From JAWLBY01 sp041687455 (GTDB lineage Bacteria > Pseudomonadota > Gammaproteobacteria > Xanthomonadales > Xanthomonadaceae): a stretch of 64,000 nucleotides of DNA. A program made the position numbers and the translations under genes. Shown piece by piece: positions 17,847-25,597 of this stretch. The notes below the pieces were generated by a model that ran no database searches, was not told the DNA's origin, and saw nothing but the letters and a program-made list of their open reading frames with translations. Numbering within the stretch: the stretch's first letter is position 1; every line of letters starts with the position of its first letter. The DNA lies in contig JAWLBY010000010.1 in assembly GCA_041687455.1 (NCBI GenBank), positions 84,176 to 148,175 on the forward strand, read 5' to 3'.

Positions 17847-18574
17847 CGACGATGACGATCTATCCGGCGCTGGATGTCCGCGCCGGGCGCGTGGTCCGCC
17901 TGCGGCAGGGCGACTTTGGCGACGAAACCCGCTACCCGTCCGACCCGCCGTCGCAGGCTCGCCGGTACCGCGCCGCCGGTGCCGAATGGCTGCATCTGGT
18001 CGACCTCGATGCGGCCCGCAACGGCGGCTACTCGCTGCAGTCGCTGCTCGCCGACCTCGTGCAGCTCGGGCTCCGGGTGCAGACCGGCGGCGGCGTGCGT
18101 TCGGCGGACGACGTCGCACGGCTGCTCGAAGGCGGTGCGACGAGGGTCGTGGTCGGCAGCGTGGCGGTCACCGATCCGAACCAGGTCGCCGGTTGGATCG
18201 ACCGTTTCGGTCCCGAGCGGCTCACGGTCGCGCTCGACACACGGTTCGAAGCCGGCCGCTGGCGCTTGCCGGTGCAGGGCTGGACGACAGACTCGGGCGC
18301 AACATTGCAGGCGTTACTCGCCGATTACGATCGCTGCGGCTTGCGCCATCTGCTGTGCACGGACATCGACCGCGACGGCATGTTCGCAGGTCCGAACCTG
18401 GCGCTGTATCGGCAGATCCGCGAGCAGTTCCCGCGCTTCGCGCTGCAGGCTTCGGGCGGCGTGCGGAATCTCGATGACCTGCGTGCGCTGCAGGCGCTCG
18501 GCGTGGCCGGCGTCGTGACCGGCAAGGCGCTGCTGGAGGGGCGGCTGGCGCTGGGCGAGGCATTGTCGTGCTGA
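17843..18574 (+). CDS. hisA: Phosphoribosylformimino-5-aminoimidazole carboxamide ribotide isomerase
   Basis: TIM-barrel isomerase of 243 residues that opens the ribose of ProFAR to give PRFAR, the substrate of HisHF. IYPALDVRAGRVVRLRQGDF contains the first catalytic Asp, HLVDLDAARNG and QTGGGVRSADD form the first phosphate-binding half, and CTDIDRDGMFAGPN and QASGGVRNLDDL the second. The ATG at 17843 overlaps the hisH stop; a second ATG at 17852 is also possible. Upstream in-frame codons belong to hisH and hisB. Confidence 0.96.
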   Translation: MTTMTIYPALDVRAGRVVRLRQGDFGDETRYPSDPPSQARRYRAAGAEWLHLVDLDAARNGGYSLQSLLADLVQLGLRVQTGGGVRSADDVARLLEGGATRVVVGSVAVTDPNQVAGWIDRFGPERLTVALDTRFEAGRWRLPVQGWTTDSGATLQALLADYDRCGLRHLLCTDIDRDGMFAGPNLALYRQIREQFPRFALQASGGVRNLDDLRALQALGVAGVVTGKALLEGRLALGEALSC

Positions 18575-19344
18575 GCCGGCGGATCGTGCCGTGCCTGGAC
18601 GTCCGCGACGGGCAGGTCGTCAAGGGCATGCGCTTTCGCGACCACGTCGTGGTCGGCGCGATCGAGCCGCTCGCGCAGCGTTACCGCGACGACGGTGCCG
18701 ACGAACTGGTGTTCTACGACATCGGTGCCAGCGTCGAGGCTCGCCGCGTCGAGCCGACCTGGGTCGAGCGGGTGGCGCGGATCATCGACATCCCGTTCTG
18801 CGTTGCCGGCGGCATCCGTTCGGTCGCGGATGCGCGTGCGGTGCTGAGCGCCGGTGCCGACAAGATTTCGGTCAACACGCCGGCGCTCGAGCGCCCCGGC
18901 CTGATCGAAGAACTGGCCGACGCGTTCGGCGCGCAGTGCGTCGTGGTCGGCATCGACAGCCTGCGCGACGGCGACGGCCGCTGGCGCGTGCGCAGCCACA
19001 CCGGCGACCCGGAGCGCATGCGCGATACGGCGCGCGAAACGCTCGACTGGCTGCAGGAGGCGGTCGCCCGTGGCGCCGGCGAGATCGTGCTGAACTGCAT
19101 GGGCAGCGACGGCGTCGGTGGCGGCTTCGATCTGCCGCAGCTTCGCGCGGCGCGTGCGGTCTGTCCGGTGCCGCTGGTCGCGTCCGGCGGTGCCGGAGCG
19201 GCGCGACACTTCCGCGACGTGTTCGTCGAAGCCGATGTCGATGCGGCGCTGGCGGCCGGCGTCTTCCACCGTGGCGAACTGCGGATTCCCGAGCTGAAAC
19301 GAACGCTGGCCGCGGCCGGCATCGAGGTGCGCGATGCAGCCTGA
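18568..19344 (+). CDS. hisF: Imidazole glycerol phosphate synthase subunit HisF (cyclase)
   Basis: The cyclase half of IGP synthase, a 258-residue TIM barrel that uses ammonia from HisH to make imidazole glycerol phosphate and AICAR. RIVPCLDVRDGQVVKG holds the first catalytic Asp, VAGGIRSVADA and ASGGAGAARHF are the phosphate-binding loops, and the second catalytic Asp sits in NCMGSDGVGGG. It starts with GTG, inside the last codons of hisA (7-nt overlap), and overlaps hisIE by 11 nt. Confidence 0.97.
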   Translation: MLSRRIVPCLDVRDGQVVKGMRFRDHVVVGAIEPLAQRYRDDGADELVFYDIGASVEARRVEPTWVERVARIIDIPFCVAGGIRSVADARAVLSAGADKISVNTPALERPGLIEELADAFGAQCVVVGIDSLRDGDGRWRVRSHTGDPERMRDTARETLDWLQEAVARGAGEIVLNCMGSDGVGGGFDLPQLRAARAVCPVPLVASGGAGAARHFRDVFVEADVDAALAAGVFHRGELRIPELKRTLAAAGIEVRDAA

Positions 19345-19945
19345 CGACATCGATGCACTGGCATGGGACAAGCAGTCCGGCCTGCTGCCGGCGATCGTGC
19401 AGGAACCGGCGACGCTGCGCGTGCTGATGCTCGGCTACATGAACCGTGACGCGCTGGCTGCGACGCTGACCAGCGGGCAGGTCACGTTCTACAGCCGGAG
19501 CCGCGGTCGCCTGTGGACCAAGGGCGAGTCGAGCGGGCATGTGCTGGAGCTGCGGTCGATCGACGTCGACTGCGACCGCGACACGCTGCTGGTGCAGGCG
19601 CGGCCGCGCGGCCCGACCTGTCATCTCGGCCGCGACAGTTGCTTCGCCGACGCACCGGGCGATTTCGTCGGCGAACTCGACCGCCTCATCGCCGAGCGCG
19701 CCGCGACCCGTCCGGCCGGACGTTACACGACCCGCCTGTTCGATGCCGGCGTGCGCCGGATCGCGCAGAAGGTCGGCGAGGAGGGCGTCGAAACCGCGCT
19801 GGCCGCGGTTGCGCAGGATGACGCTGCGCTGCTCGGCGAATCGGCCGATCTGCTCTACCACCTGCTGGTGCTGCTGCGCGCGCGCGGGCTCGGCTGGCAG
19901 GCGCTGGTCGACACGCTGGCCGGACGACATGCCGCGGCCGACTGA
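19334..19945 (+). CDS. hisI: Bifunctional phosphoribosyl-AMP cyclohydrolase / phosphoribosyl-ATP pyrophosphatase
   Basis: A 203-residue HisIE fusion doing steps two and three of the pathway. The HisI part (1 to about 105) has MLGYMNRDALAATL, TFYSRSRGRLWTKGESSGH and the zinc-binding CDRD plus RGPTCHLGRDSCF. The HisE part (about 115-203) is an all-alpha MazG-like pyrophosphatase with KVGEEGVETALAA and the metal-binding acids ESADLLYHLLVLL. This is the last gene of the operon. No clear terminator follows in the 100 nt before the next gene. Confidence 0.97.
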   Translation: MQPDDIDALAWDKQSGLLPAIVQEPATLRVLMLGYMNRDALAATLTSGQVTFYSRSRGRLWTKGESSGHVLELRSIDVDCDRDTLLVQARPRGPTCHLGRDSCFADAPGDFVGELDRLIAERAATRPAGRYTTRLFDAGVRRIAQKVGEEGVETALAAVAQDDAALLGESADLLYHLLVLLRARGLGWQALVDTLAGRHAAAD

Positions 19946-20011
19946 GCCGGAAACGCGGCGAAGCGTGTCGACGGGCTGCGGCTGCCCGCCGCCAGCCGGG
20001 GCAGTTCGTAT

Positions 20012-20017
20012 TAGCAT
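20012..20017 (+). promoter_or_regulatory. Candidate -10 box of the S46 peptidase gene (TAGCAT)
   Basis: TAGCAT stands out in GC-rich DNA 30 nt before the ATG at 20047. Similar TAnnnT boxes precede several other genes in this window (TACAAT at 2011 and 22177, TAGAAT at 29210, TAGAGT at 30966 and 37755). No -35 match is evident. Confidence 0.4.
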
Positions 20018-20046
20018 TGCGGGGTTTCCATCCTGCCGGAGTCGTG

Positions 20047-22104
20047 ATGCGTCCGCTAAGCCTTGCCGTACTGGTCGCCCTGAGTCCGTCCGCATTCGCC
20101 GCCGAAGGTATGTGGACGCTCGACAACCTGCCGCGCGAAGCGCTGCAACAGGCCTACGGCTTCGCGCCGGGCCAGGCCTGGCTCGACCGTGCGATGCGCA
20201 GTGCGGCGCGGCTGGCCGGTGGCTGCTCCGGCTCGTTCGTGTCCGACAACGGTCTGGTGCTGACCAACCACCACTGCGTGATCTCCTGCGTGCAGGACCT
20301 GTCGACGCCGCAGGACGATCTGGTCAACAACGGCTTCCTCGCCGCGAACCGCGAGCAGGAAAAGCAGTGCCCGGGTATGGAGATCAACCGGCTCGAGTCG
20401 GTCACCGACGTCACCGAGCGGATCCGCGAGGCGACGCTCGGCCTGTCCGGCAAGGCCTACAACGATGCCAAGAAGGCCGAGCAGTCGAAGATCGAAGGCG
20501 AGTGTGCCGGACGCGACAGCACGACCACCCGCTGCGACATCGTCGAGCTGTACCAGGGCGGCGTGCAGCACCTGTACAAGTACCAGCGTTACCAGGACGT
20601 GCGGCTGGCGTTCGCGCCGGAGTATGCGGCCGGTTTCTTCGGCGGCGATCCGGACAACTTCAACTATCCGCGCTACAACCTCGACATGGGCCTGCTGCGC
20701 GTATATCGCGACGGCAAGCCGATCGCGTCGAAGGATTTCTTCCCGATCAATCCGGCCGGCGCGCAGGAAGGCGAGCTGGTCATGACGCTCGGCCATCCGG
20801 GCACCACGCAGCGGCTGCTGACCGTCGCCCAGCTCGAGACGCAACGCGACACCGCGCTGCCGTTCCGGTTGCTGCTGGCGTCCGAGTTCCGCGGCGTGCT
20901 GCTGCAGTTCAGTGCCGGCAGCGACGAGAACGCGCGCATCGCGCAGACCGACCTGGTCCGGCTCGAGAACGGCATCAAGGCCCGCACCGGCATGCACCAG
21001 GCGCTCCTGGCACCGGGCGTGATGGACGACAAGCGTGCCGCCGAAGCCGAATTGCAGCGCTGGGTCGCGGCCGATGCGGCCCGTCGCGAACAGTACGGCG
21101 ACCCGTGGAGCGCGATCGCCGACGCACAGCGCGCGGCGCGTGACATGTACGTCGACTACGTGATGGTCGAAGGTGGGCTCGGCTTCCAGTCGCAGCAGCT
21201 CGGCTGGGCCGAGACGCTGGTCCGCGGCGCGGCCGAACGCGCCAAGCCGGACGGCCAGCGGCTGCGCGAGTTCGCCGAGGCACGGTTGCCGGCGGTGCGT
21301 GCCGGGTTGCTGGCCAAGGCGCCGCTGTATCCGCATTACGAGAAGGTCAAGCTCGGCTGGTCGCTGGCCAAGCTGCGCGAGAAGCTCGGCGTCGACCATC
21401 CGTTCGTTCGCAGCGTGCTCGGCAAGCAGTCGCCGGAGGCGCTCGCCGCGGCCATCGTCGACGGCAGCAAGCTCGGCGACACCAAGCTGCGCGAGGCGCT
21501 GTGGGAAGGCGGCCAGGCTGCGGTCGATGCCAGCGACGATCCGGCCATCGTGCTGGTGCGCACGATCGACCGCACCGCACGCGAGCTGCGCAGCCGCTAC
21601 GAGACCGAGGTCGAGGCGATCGAGCGGCGCAATGCCGAACACCTGGCGCAGGCCCGCTTCGCGCTGCGTGGCACCAGCGTGTATCCGGATGCGACGTTCT
21701 CGCTGCGCTTGTCGCACGGTGTGATCCGCGGCTGGAACGAGAAGGGCCAGCCGGTGGCGCCGTTCACGACCTTCGCCGGGCTGTACGAGCGCGCGACCGA
21801 TTTCGAGCCGTTCAAGCTTGCCCCACGCTGGGTCGAGGCACGCAACAAGATCGATCTCGAAACCCGTTTCAACCAGGTGTCGACCAACGACATCATTGGC
21901 GGCAATTCGGGTAGCCCGCTGATCAATGCGAAGGGCGAAGTGGTCGGTCTGGCCTTCGACGGCAACATCCATTCGCTCGGCGGTGCGTTCTTCTTCGACG
22001 AAAGCGTCAATCGCACCGTGTCGGTGCATCCGGCAGCGATGCTGGCGGCACTGCGCAGCGTCTACGGTGCCGACGCGCTGGTCGAGGAGCTGCAGCCGCG
22101 CTGA
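20047..22104 (+). CDS. S46 family dipeptidyl-peptidase (DPP7/DPP11 type)
   Basis: Secreted or periplasmic serine exopeptidase that removes dipeptides from peptide N-termini. The 685-residue length matches the family (about 700). A signal peptide (MRPLSLAVLVALSPSAFA, cut before AEG) starts at ATG 20047. The chymotrypsin-like triad shows as TNHHC (His 75 or 76) and GGNSGSPL (Ser 621), with a helical lid between. In the S1 region the sequence reads FDGN; family knowledge links Gly here to DPP7-like preference for hydrophobic residues and Arg to DPP11-like preference for acidic ones, so DPP7-like activity is the better guess. The enzyme suits a protein-degrading lifestyle, common in Lysobacterales. 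Confidence 0.9.
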   Translation: MRPLSLAVLVALSPSAFAAEGMWTLDNLPREALQQAYGFAPGQAWLDRAMRSAARLAGGCSGSFVSDNGLVLTNHHCVISCVQDLSTPQDDLVNNGFLAANREQEKQCPGMEINRLESVTDVTERIREATLGLSGKAYNDAKKAEQSKIEGECAGRDSTTTRCDIVELYQGGVQHLYKYQRYQDVRLAFAPEYAAGFFGGDPDNFNYPRYNLDMGLLRVYRDGKPIASKDFFPINPAGAQEGELVMTLGHPGTTQRLLTVAQLETQRDTALPFRLLLASEFRGVLLQFSAGSDENARIAQTDLVRLENGIKARTGMHQALLAPGVMDDKRAAEAELQRWVAADAARREQYGDPWSAIADAQRAARDMYVDYVMVEGGLGFQSQQLGWAETLVRGAAERAKPDGQRLREFAEARLPAVRAGLLAKAPLYPHYEKVKLGWSLAKLREKLGVDHPFVRSVLGKQSPEALAAAIVDGSKLGDTKLREALWEGGQAAVDASDDPAIVLVRTIDRTARELRSRYETEVEAIERRNAEHLAQARFALRGTSVYPDATFSLRLSHGVIRGWNEKGQPVAPFTTFAGLYERATDFEPFKLAPRWVEARNKIDLETRFNQVSTNDIIGGNSGSPLINAKGEVVGLAFDGNIHSLGGAFFFDESVNRTVSVHPAAMLAALRSVYGADALVEELQPR

Positions 22105-22115
22105 CGGCAGCGGGC

Positions 22116-22142
22116 GCGGGCGGTCCGGTTCCGGCCGCCCGC
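22116..22142 (+). terminator. GC-rich hairpin after the S46 peptidase gene
   Basis: GCGGGCGG (22116-22123) and CCGCCCGC (22135-22142) form a perfect 8-bp stem around an 11-nt loop that itself contains CCGG repeats. It lies 12 nt after the stop codon. No T-run follows, so it may be a 3'-end stabiliser or weak terminator, not a classic intrinsic terminator. Confidence 0.4.
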
Positions 22143-22176
22143 GTTGCCGCGGTGCGCGGTGATCCGCGGCGGGCCC

Positions 22177-22182
22177 TACAAT
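22177..22182 (+). promoter_or_regulatory. -10 box (TACAAT) just before the phosphoesterase start codon
   Basis: TACAAT ends 7 nt before the ATG at 22190, so transcription should begin at or next to that ATG. No ribosome binding site precedes it. This fits a leaderless mRNA and rules out the in-frame ATG at 22181, which lies inside the box. Confidence 0.5.
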
Positions 22183-22189
22183 GGCGGCC

Positions 22190-23761
22190 ATGCGCGCGAT
22201 CCTCGTTTCGATTGTCTTCCTGCTGTGCCTGCCAGCGACCGCCTCCGCCGCGATCGAAGGTCGGGTATTCCTTGACCGTGACGGCAACGGCCGGCACTCC
22301 GCCGACGAGCCGGGCGTGCCCGGCGTCAAGCTGTCGAATGGTCGCGACGTGGTCGTCACCGATGCCGACGGCCGTTACCGGATCGCGATCGAGAGCGGCG
22401 ACACGCTGTTCCTGATCAAGCCACCCGGCCACGCGGTGCCGCGCCATGCCGACGGCGTTCCGGATTTCTGGCGCCACCATCTGCCGGCCGGCTCGCCGGC
22501 ACTGCGCTACGGCGGCATCGCGCCAGCCAGCGCGAACGGCGACTTCGCGTTGCGGCCGGCTACGTCGGACGGCGCGGCGCTGGAGGTGCTGCTGTTCGGC
22601 GATCCGCAGCCGAAATCGATGGTCGACGTCGGATATTTCGAGGCCGACATCGTCGCGCCGCTGGTCGGCAAGCATGCCGCCGCGCTCGGCATGTCGCTCG
22701 GTGACATCGTCAACGACGACCTGTCGCTGTACCCGGCGGTCAAGGCGGTCATGGCGCGCTTGCAGACGCCGTGGCTGCACGTGCCCGGCAACCACGACCT
22801 GGACTTCGACGCGGTCGAAGACAGCGGTTCGCTGCACAGCTTCCGCGCCGCGTTCGGCCCGGCCGACTATGCCTGGGAAGAACCGCAGGCAAGCTTCATC
22901 GTCCTTGACGACACGATCTACCTGCCCGGGCAGCGGCCGTCCTACATCGGCGGGCTGCGCGAGGACCAGTTCGAGTTCCTGCAGGCCTACCTGCCGACGC
23001 TCGATCGCGAGCGGCCGCTGGTGATCGGCGTGCACATCCCGTTTTTCGATCCGCGACCCGGCGTCGAGACTTTCCGTCGCGCCGATCGCGAACGGCTGTT
23101 CGCGCTGCTGCGCGATTTCCGCCGGGTGCTGCTGCTCAGCGCACACACCCACACGCAGCGTCATTACTTTCACGGCGCCGACAGCGGCTGGCACGGCGAG
23201 TCGCCGCTGCACGAGTACAACGTCGGCGCGGCCTGCGGCGGCTTCTGGACCGGCGTCAAGGACGCCGACGGCATTCCCGATGCCGGTATGAGCGACGGTA
23301 CGCCGAACGGCTACGCTCGGCTGCGGATCGAACCCGATGGCGATTATGCGCTGGCCTGGCAGGCGGCTCGCGCATCCGCTGATTACCAGATCGCGTTGCA
23401 CGCGCCGCGGGTGCTGCGGCAGGGCGCCTATCCGGGCGTCGGGCTGTATGCCAACGTGTTCATGGGGATGGTCGATACGAGGGTCGAATACCGGATCGAC
23501 GATCGCGACTGGCAGCCGATGCAGCGCGCAGTGCGCGCCGATCCGCGCGTACTGATCGAGAACCTGCGCGACGATCTCGCGGCCGAACTGCGCGGCTACG
23601 ACCGGCTTCCGGAGGCGGAGCCGTCGCAGCATCTGTGGCGCGCGGCGTTGCCGACCGACCTCGCGGTCGGCATGCACCGGATCGAGGTGCGGGCGTTCGA
23701 CCGCTGGCGTGGCGAACTGCGCGCCAGCACGCAGTACCGGCTCGAGGCGGTGGCGCCGTGA
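22190..23761 (+). CDS. Secreted calcineurin-like metallophosphoesterase with N-terminal SdrD-like domain
   Basis: A 523-residue exported protein. The signal peptide MRAILVSIVFLLCLPATASA is followed by a beta-sandwich of the SdrD B/MetallophosN type (IEGRVFLDRDGNG to VTDADGRYRI, with Asp residues that look calcium-binding). The catalytic core shows the metallophosphoesterase signature: FGDPQ, SLGDIVND, PGNHDLDF, GVHIPFF and SAHTHTQ, which hold two metal ions. A C-terminal beta domain (from about 400) completes the MetallophosN-core-MetallophosC layout. Substrate is unknown; family members act on phosphate esters outside the cytoplasm. The phosphodiesterase gene follows 37 nt downstream and may share a transcript. 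Confidence 0.88.
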   Translation: MRAILVSIVFLLCLPATASAAIEGRVFLDRDGNGRHSADEPGVPGVKLSNGRDVVVTDADGRYRIAIESGDTLFLIKPPGHAVPRHADGVPDFWRHHLPAGSPALRYGGIAPASANGDFALRPATSDGAALEVLLFGDPQPKSMVDVGYFEADIVAPLVGKHAAALGMSLGDIVNDDLSLYPAVKAVMARLQTPWLHVPGNHDLDFDAVEDSGSLHSFRAAFGPADYAWEEPQASFIVLDDTIYLPGQRPSYIGGLREDQFEFLQAYLPTLDRERPLVIGVHIPFFDPRPGVETFRRADRERLFALLRDFRRVLLLSAHTHTQRHYFHGADSGWHGESPLHEYNVGAACGGFWTGVKDADGIPDAGMSDGTPNGYARLRIEPDGDYALAWQAARASADYQIALHAPRVLRQGAYPGVGLYANVFMGMVDTRVEYRIDDRDWQPMQRAVRADPRVLIENLRDDLAAELRGYDRLPEAEPSQHLWRAALPTDLAVGMHRIEVRAFDRWRGELRASTQYRLEAVAP

Positions 23762-23798
23762 CCGTGATCGATCGCGATCGACGCGCGGCAGGCGAACG

Positions 23799-24695
23799 AT
23801 GACGATGCACTGGCGCACGCTGGACGGCGCCGCGCCCGAGGTCATCGCGCACCGCGGCGCCAGCGGCCTGCTGCCGGAGCACACGCTGGCCGGCTATGCG
23901 CTCGGCCTGCAGCAGGCCGCCGACCTGATCGAACCGGACCTGGTCGTATCAGCCGACGGCGTGCTGTTCTGCCGCCACGACCCGACGCTGGCGCGCAGCA
24001 CCGACATCGCGCAACGCAGCGAGTTTGCCGATCGATGCGACGGCGACGACTGGCCACTGTGGCAGCTCGGCTCCGGCGAGATCGATCGGCTGCGCGCGAT
24101 CCAGCCGCAGCCGGGGCGCTCGCGCGCACATGACGGATTTCATCCGGTGCCGCGCTTCTCCGCGATGCTGGCCTGGGCGGCGGAGGCCGCGCGCCAGCGC
24201 GGCCGCGACGTCGTGCTGTATCCGGAAATCAAGCATCCGAGCCGGTTCGCCGAGCTCGGTTGCGATCCGTTGCCGCCGTTCATCGCGATCGCGACCGCGC
24301 CGCCGCGTGGCGTGCAACTGCGCGTGCAATGTTTCGAAGCCGAGCCGCTGCGGCGGATCTGCCAGGCGACCGGGCTGCCGGGAACATTGCTGCTGCAGCA
24401 CGGCGACGACTGGCGCGCCGCGATCGCCCGGCACGGCGGGTGGCTGTCCGCGCTCGGTGTCGACAAGCGCCTTCTGCATCATGACGGCTGCCCCGGCGAA
24501 CTGGTCGATGCGGCGCATGCGGCCGGCTTGCGCGTCGATGCCTGGACTTTTCGCGACGACGCGCCGCCGGCCGACTTCGGCGACATCGACGCCGAACTGC
24601 GCGCCGCGTTCGCGCTCGGTGTCGATGGCGTGTTCTGCGATTTTCCGGCGACCGCGGTCGCCGTCCGGCAGGCGCTGATCGACGCGGGCGGCTGA
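23799..24695 (+). CDS. Glycerophosphodiester phosphodiesterase
   Basis: Hydrolyses glycerophosphodiesters from phospholipid turnover to glycerol-3-phosphate and an alcohol. The 298-residue TIM-barrel domain shows VIAHRGASGLLPEHT (catalytic His and metal-binding residues), IEPDLVVSADGVLFCRHDP (metal-binding E-x-D and second catalytic His) and YPEIKHP. No signal peptide is seen, suggesting the cytosolic type. ATG 23799 (MTMHWRTL) is chosen because the domain begins shortly after it; the frame is open further upstream but those codons are Arg-rich and overlap the phosphoesterase gene. The coupled phosphoesterase suggests a phosphate-scavenging pair (inference). Confidence 0.88.
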   Translation: MTMHWRTLDGAAPEVIAHRGASGLLPEHTLAGYALGLQQAADLIEPDLVVSADGVLFCRHDPTLARSTDIAQRSEFADRCDGDDWPLWQLGSGEIDRLRAIQPQPGRSRAHDGFHPVPRFSAMLAWAAEAARQRGRDVVLYPEIKHPSRFAELGCDPLPPFIAIATAPPRGVQLRVQCFEAEPLRRICQATGLPGTLLLQHGDDWRAAIARHGGWLSALGVDKRLLHHDGCPGELVDAAHAAGLRVDAWTFRDDAPPADFGDIDAELRAAFALGVDGVFCDFPATAVAVRQALIDAGG

Positions 24696-25105
24696 ACCGT
24701 GGAGAGTTCCTCCGCGCTGCCTGGCTATCCCCGGCTCAACCTGGCTGGCTCTATCGGGCCTCTACCGGGCTCTACAGGGCTCTACAGGGCTCTACAGGGC
24801 TCTACAGGGCTCTACAGGGCTCTATCGGGCCTCTACCGGGCTCTACAGGGCTCTGCAGGGCTCTACCGGGCTCTATCGGCGCTCTTTCAGTGTCTGCAGG
24901 GTGTCGGCAGGAGTTCGACACATCCAGCAGCACCGTGGAGAGTTCCTCCGGCGCTGCCTGGCTATCCCCGGCTCAACCTGGCTGGCTCTATCGGGCCTCT
25001 ACCGGGCTCTACCGGGCTCTACCGGGCTCTACCAGGCTCTATCGGCGCTCGTCCAGTGTCGGCAGGGTGTCGGCAGGAGTGGAGTTCGACACATCCAGCA
25101 GCAAG
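24696..25105 (+). repeat. Duplicated block containing a 10-bp tandem repeat array
   Basis: Two copies of one block stand head to tail: copy A 24696-24931 and copy B 24932 to about 25105, both opening with ACCGTGGAGAGTTCCTCC and ending with a GTCGGCAGGAGT...TTCGACACATCCAGCAGCA segment. Inside is an array of the 10-bp unit TCTACAGGGC: five perfect copies in a row at 24771-24820, with degenerate ones on both sides (about 24751-24880). Copy B has fewer units, all variants. Open frames across the array translate to a low-complexity GLYRAL pattern and are not considered genes. The array starts right after the phosphodiesterase stop. Confidence 0.85.
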
Positions 25106-25115
25106 ATGCGGAGCC

Positions 25116-25143
25116 GTTCGCCCTGAGGTATCGAAGGGCGAAC
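25116..25143 (+). repeat. REP-like palindrome of the GGTATCGAAG family
   Basis: Arms GTTCGCCCT (25116-25124) and AGGGCGAAC (25135-25143) flank GAGGTATCGA. This is the same element as at 3616-3643, in the opposite orientation. Confidence 0.7.
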
Positions 25144-25420
25144 CGATGAGTCGCCGCGCCCATTCGAAATTCGAGTGGATCCCGGCTTTCGCGCCCTGCT
25201 GTCCGGGGGAGCGCGGACGGCTGCGTCGTCGCGGCGTTGCCCTTGTCCGTCGCCCCCGCGAAGGCGGAGGCCCAGCGACTTGAGCCCGCAGCACGGCACT
25301 GGGCCCCCGCCTACGCAGGGGGGCGACGGCGAACTCTACATCGACAGCCCCGGTCCCTCGGCCGAGCCGGGATACATGTTGCTTCTCGCGCAGGACTGTT
25401 CCGAAGGCAGATCAAGATGG

Positions 25421-25560
25421 ATCCCGGCGTTCGCCGGGATGACGAGCAAGGGCAAGCGTGTCCCCGGCGTTCGCCGGGATGACGAGCAAGGGCAAGCGTG
25501 TCCCCGGCGTTCGCCGGGACGACGAGCAGGAACAAGCCCGTTTCCGGCGCTCGCCGGGAT
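25421..25560 (+). repeat. 40-bp tandem repeats with GGCGTTCGCCGGGATGACGA palindromic core
   Basis: A 40-bp unit recurs with the same phase at 25426, 25466, 25506 and, degenerate, 25546. Each contains a CCCGGCG...CGCCGGG palindrome followed by ATGACGAGCAAGGGCAAG. The core is related to the elements at 57.4-58.0 kb. The stretch between 25144 and 25420 shows further fragments of such repeats and no gene; 25561-25597 is unremarkable. Confidence 0.8.
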
Positions 25561-25597
25561 TCTGCCGCTCGACCATCAACGCATAGCCAACAGCCAC

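Noticed and set aside
24699..25283. 194-codon frame across the 10-bp repeat array
   Set aside because: The product is a low-complexity GLYRAL-type repeat that follows from the DNA repeat, with no ribosome site and no conserved part.
24751..25560. Possible CRISPR array
   Set aside because: The repeats are only 10 or 40 bp apart with no unique spacers, the palindromic cores resemble REP elements, and no cas genes are present.
24901..25597. Insertion sequence remnant
   Set aside because: No transposase frame, terminal inverted repeats or target duplication were found; the region is made only of short repeats.
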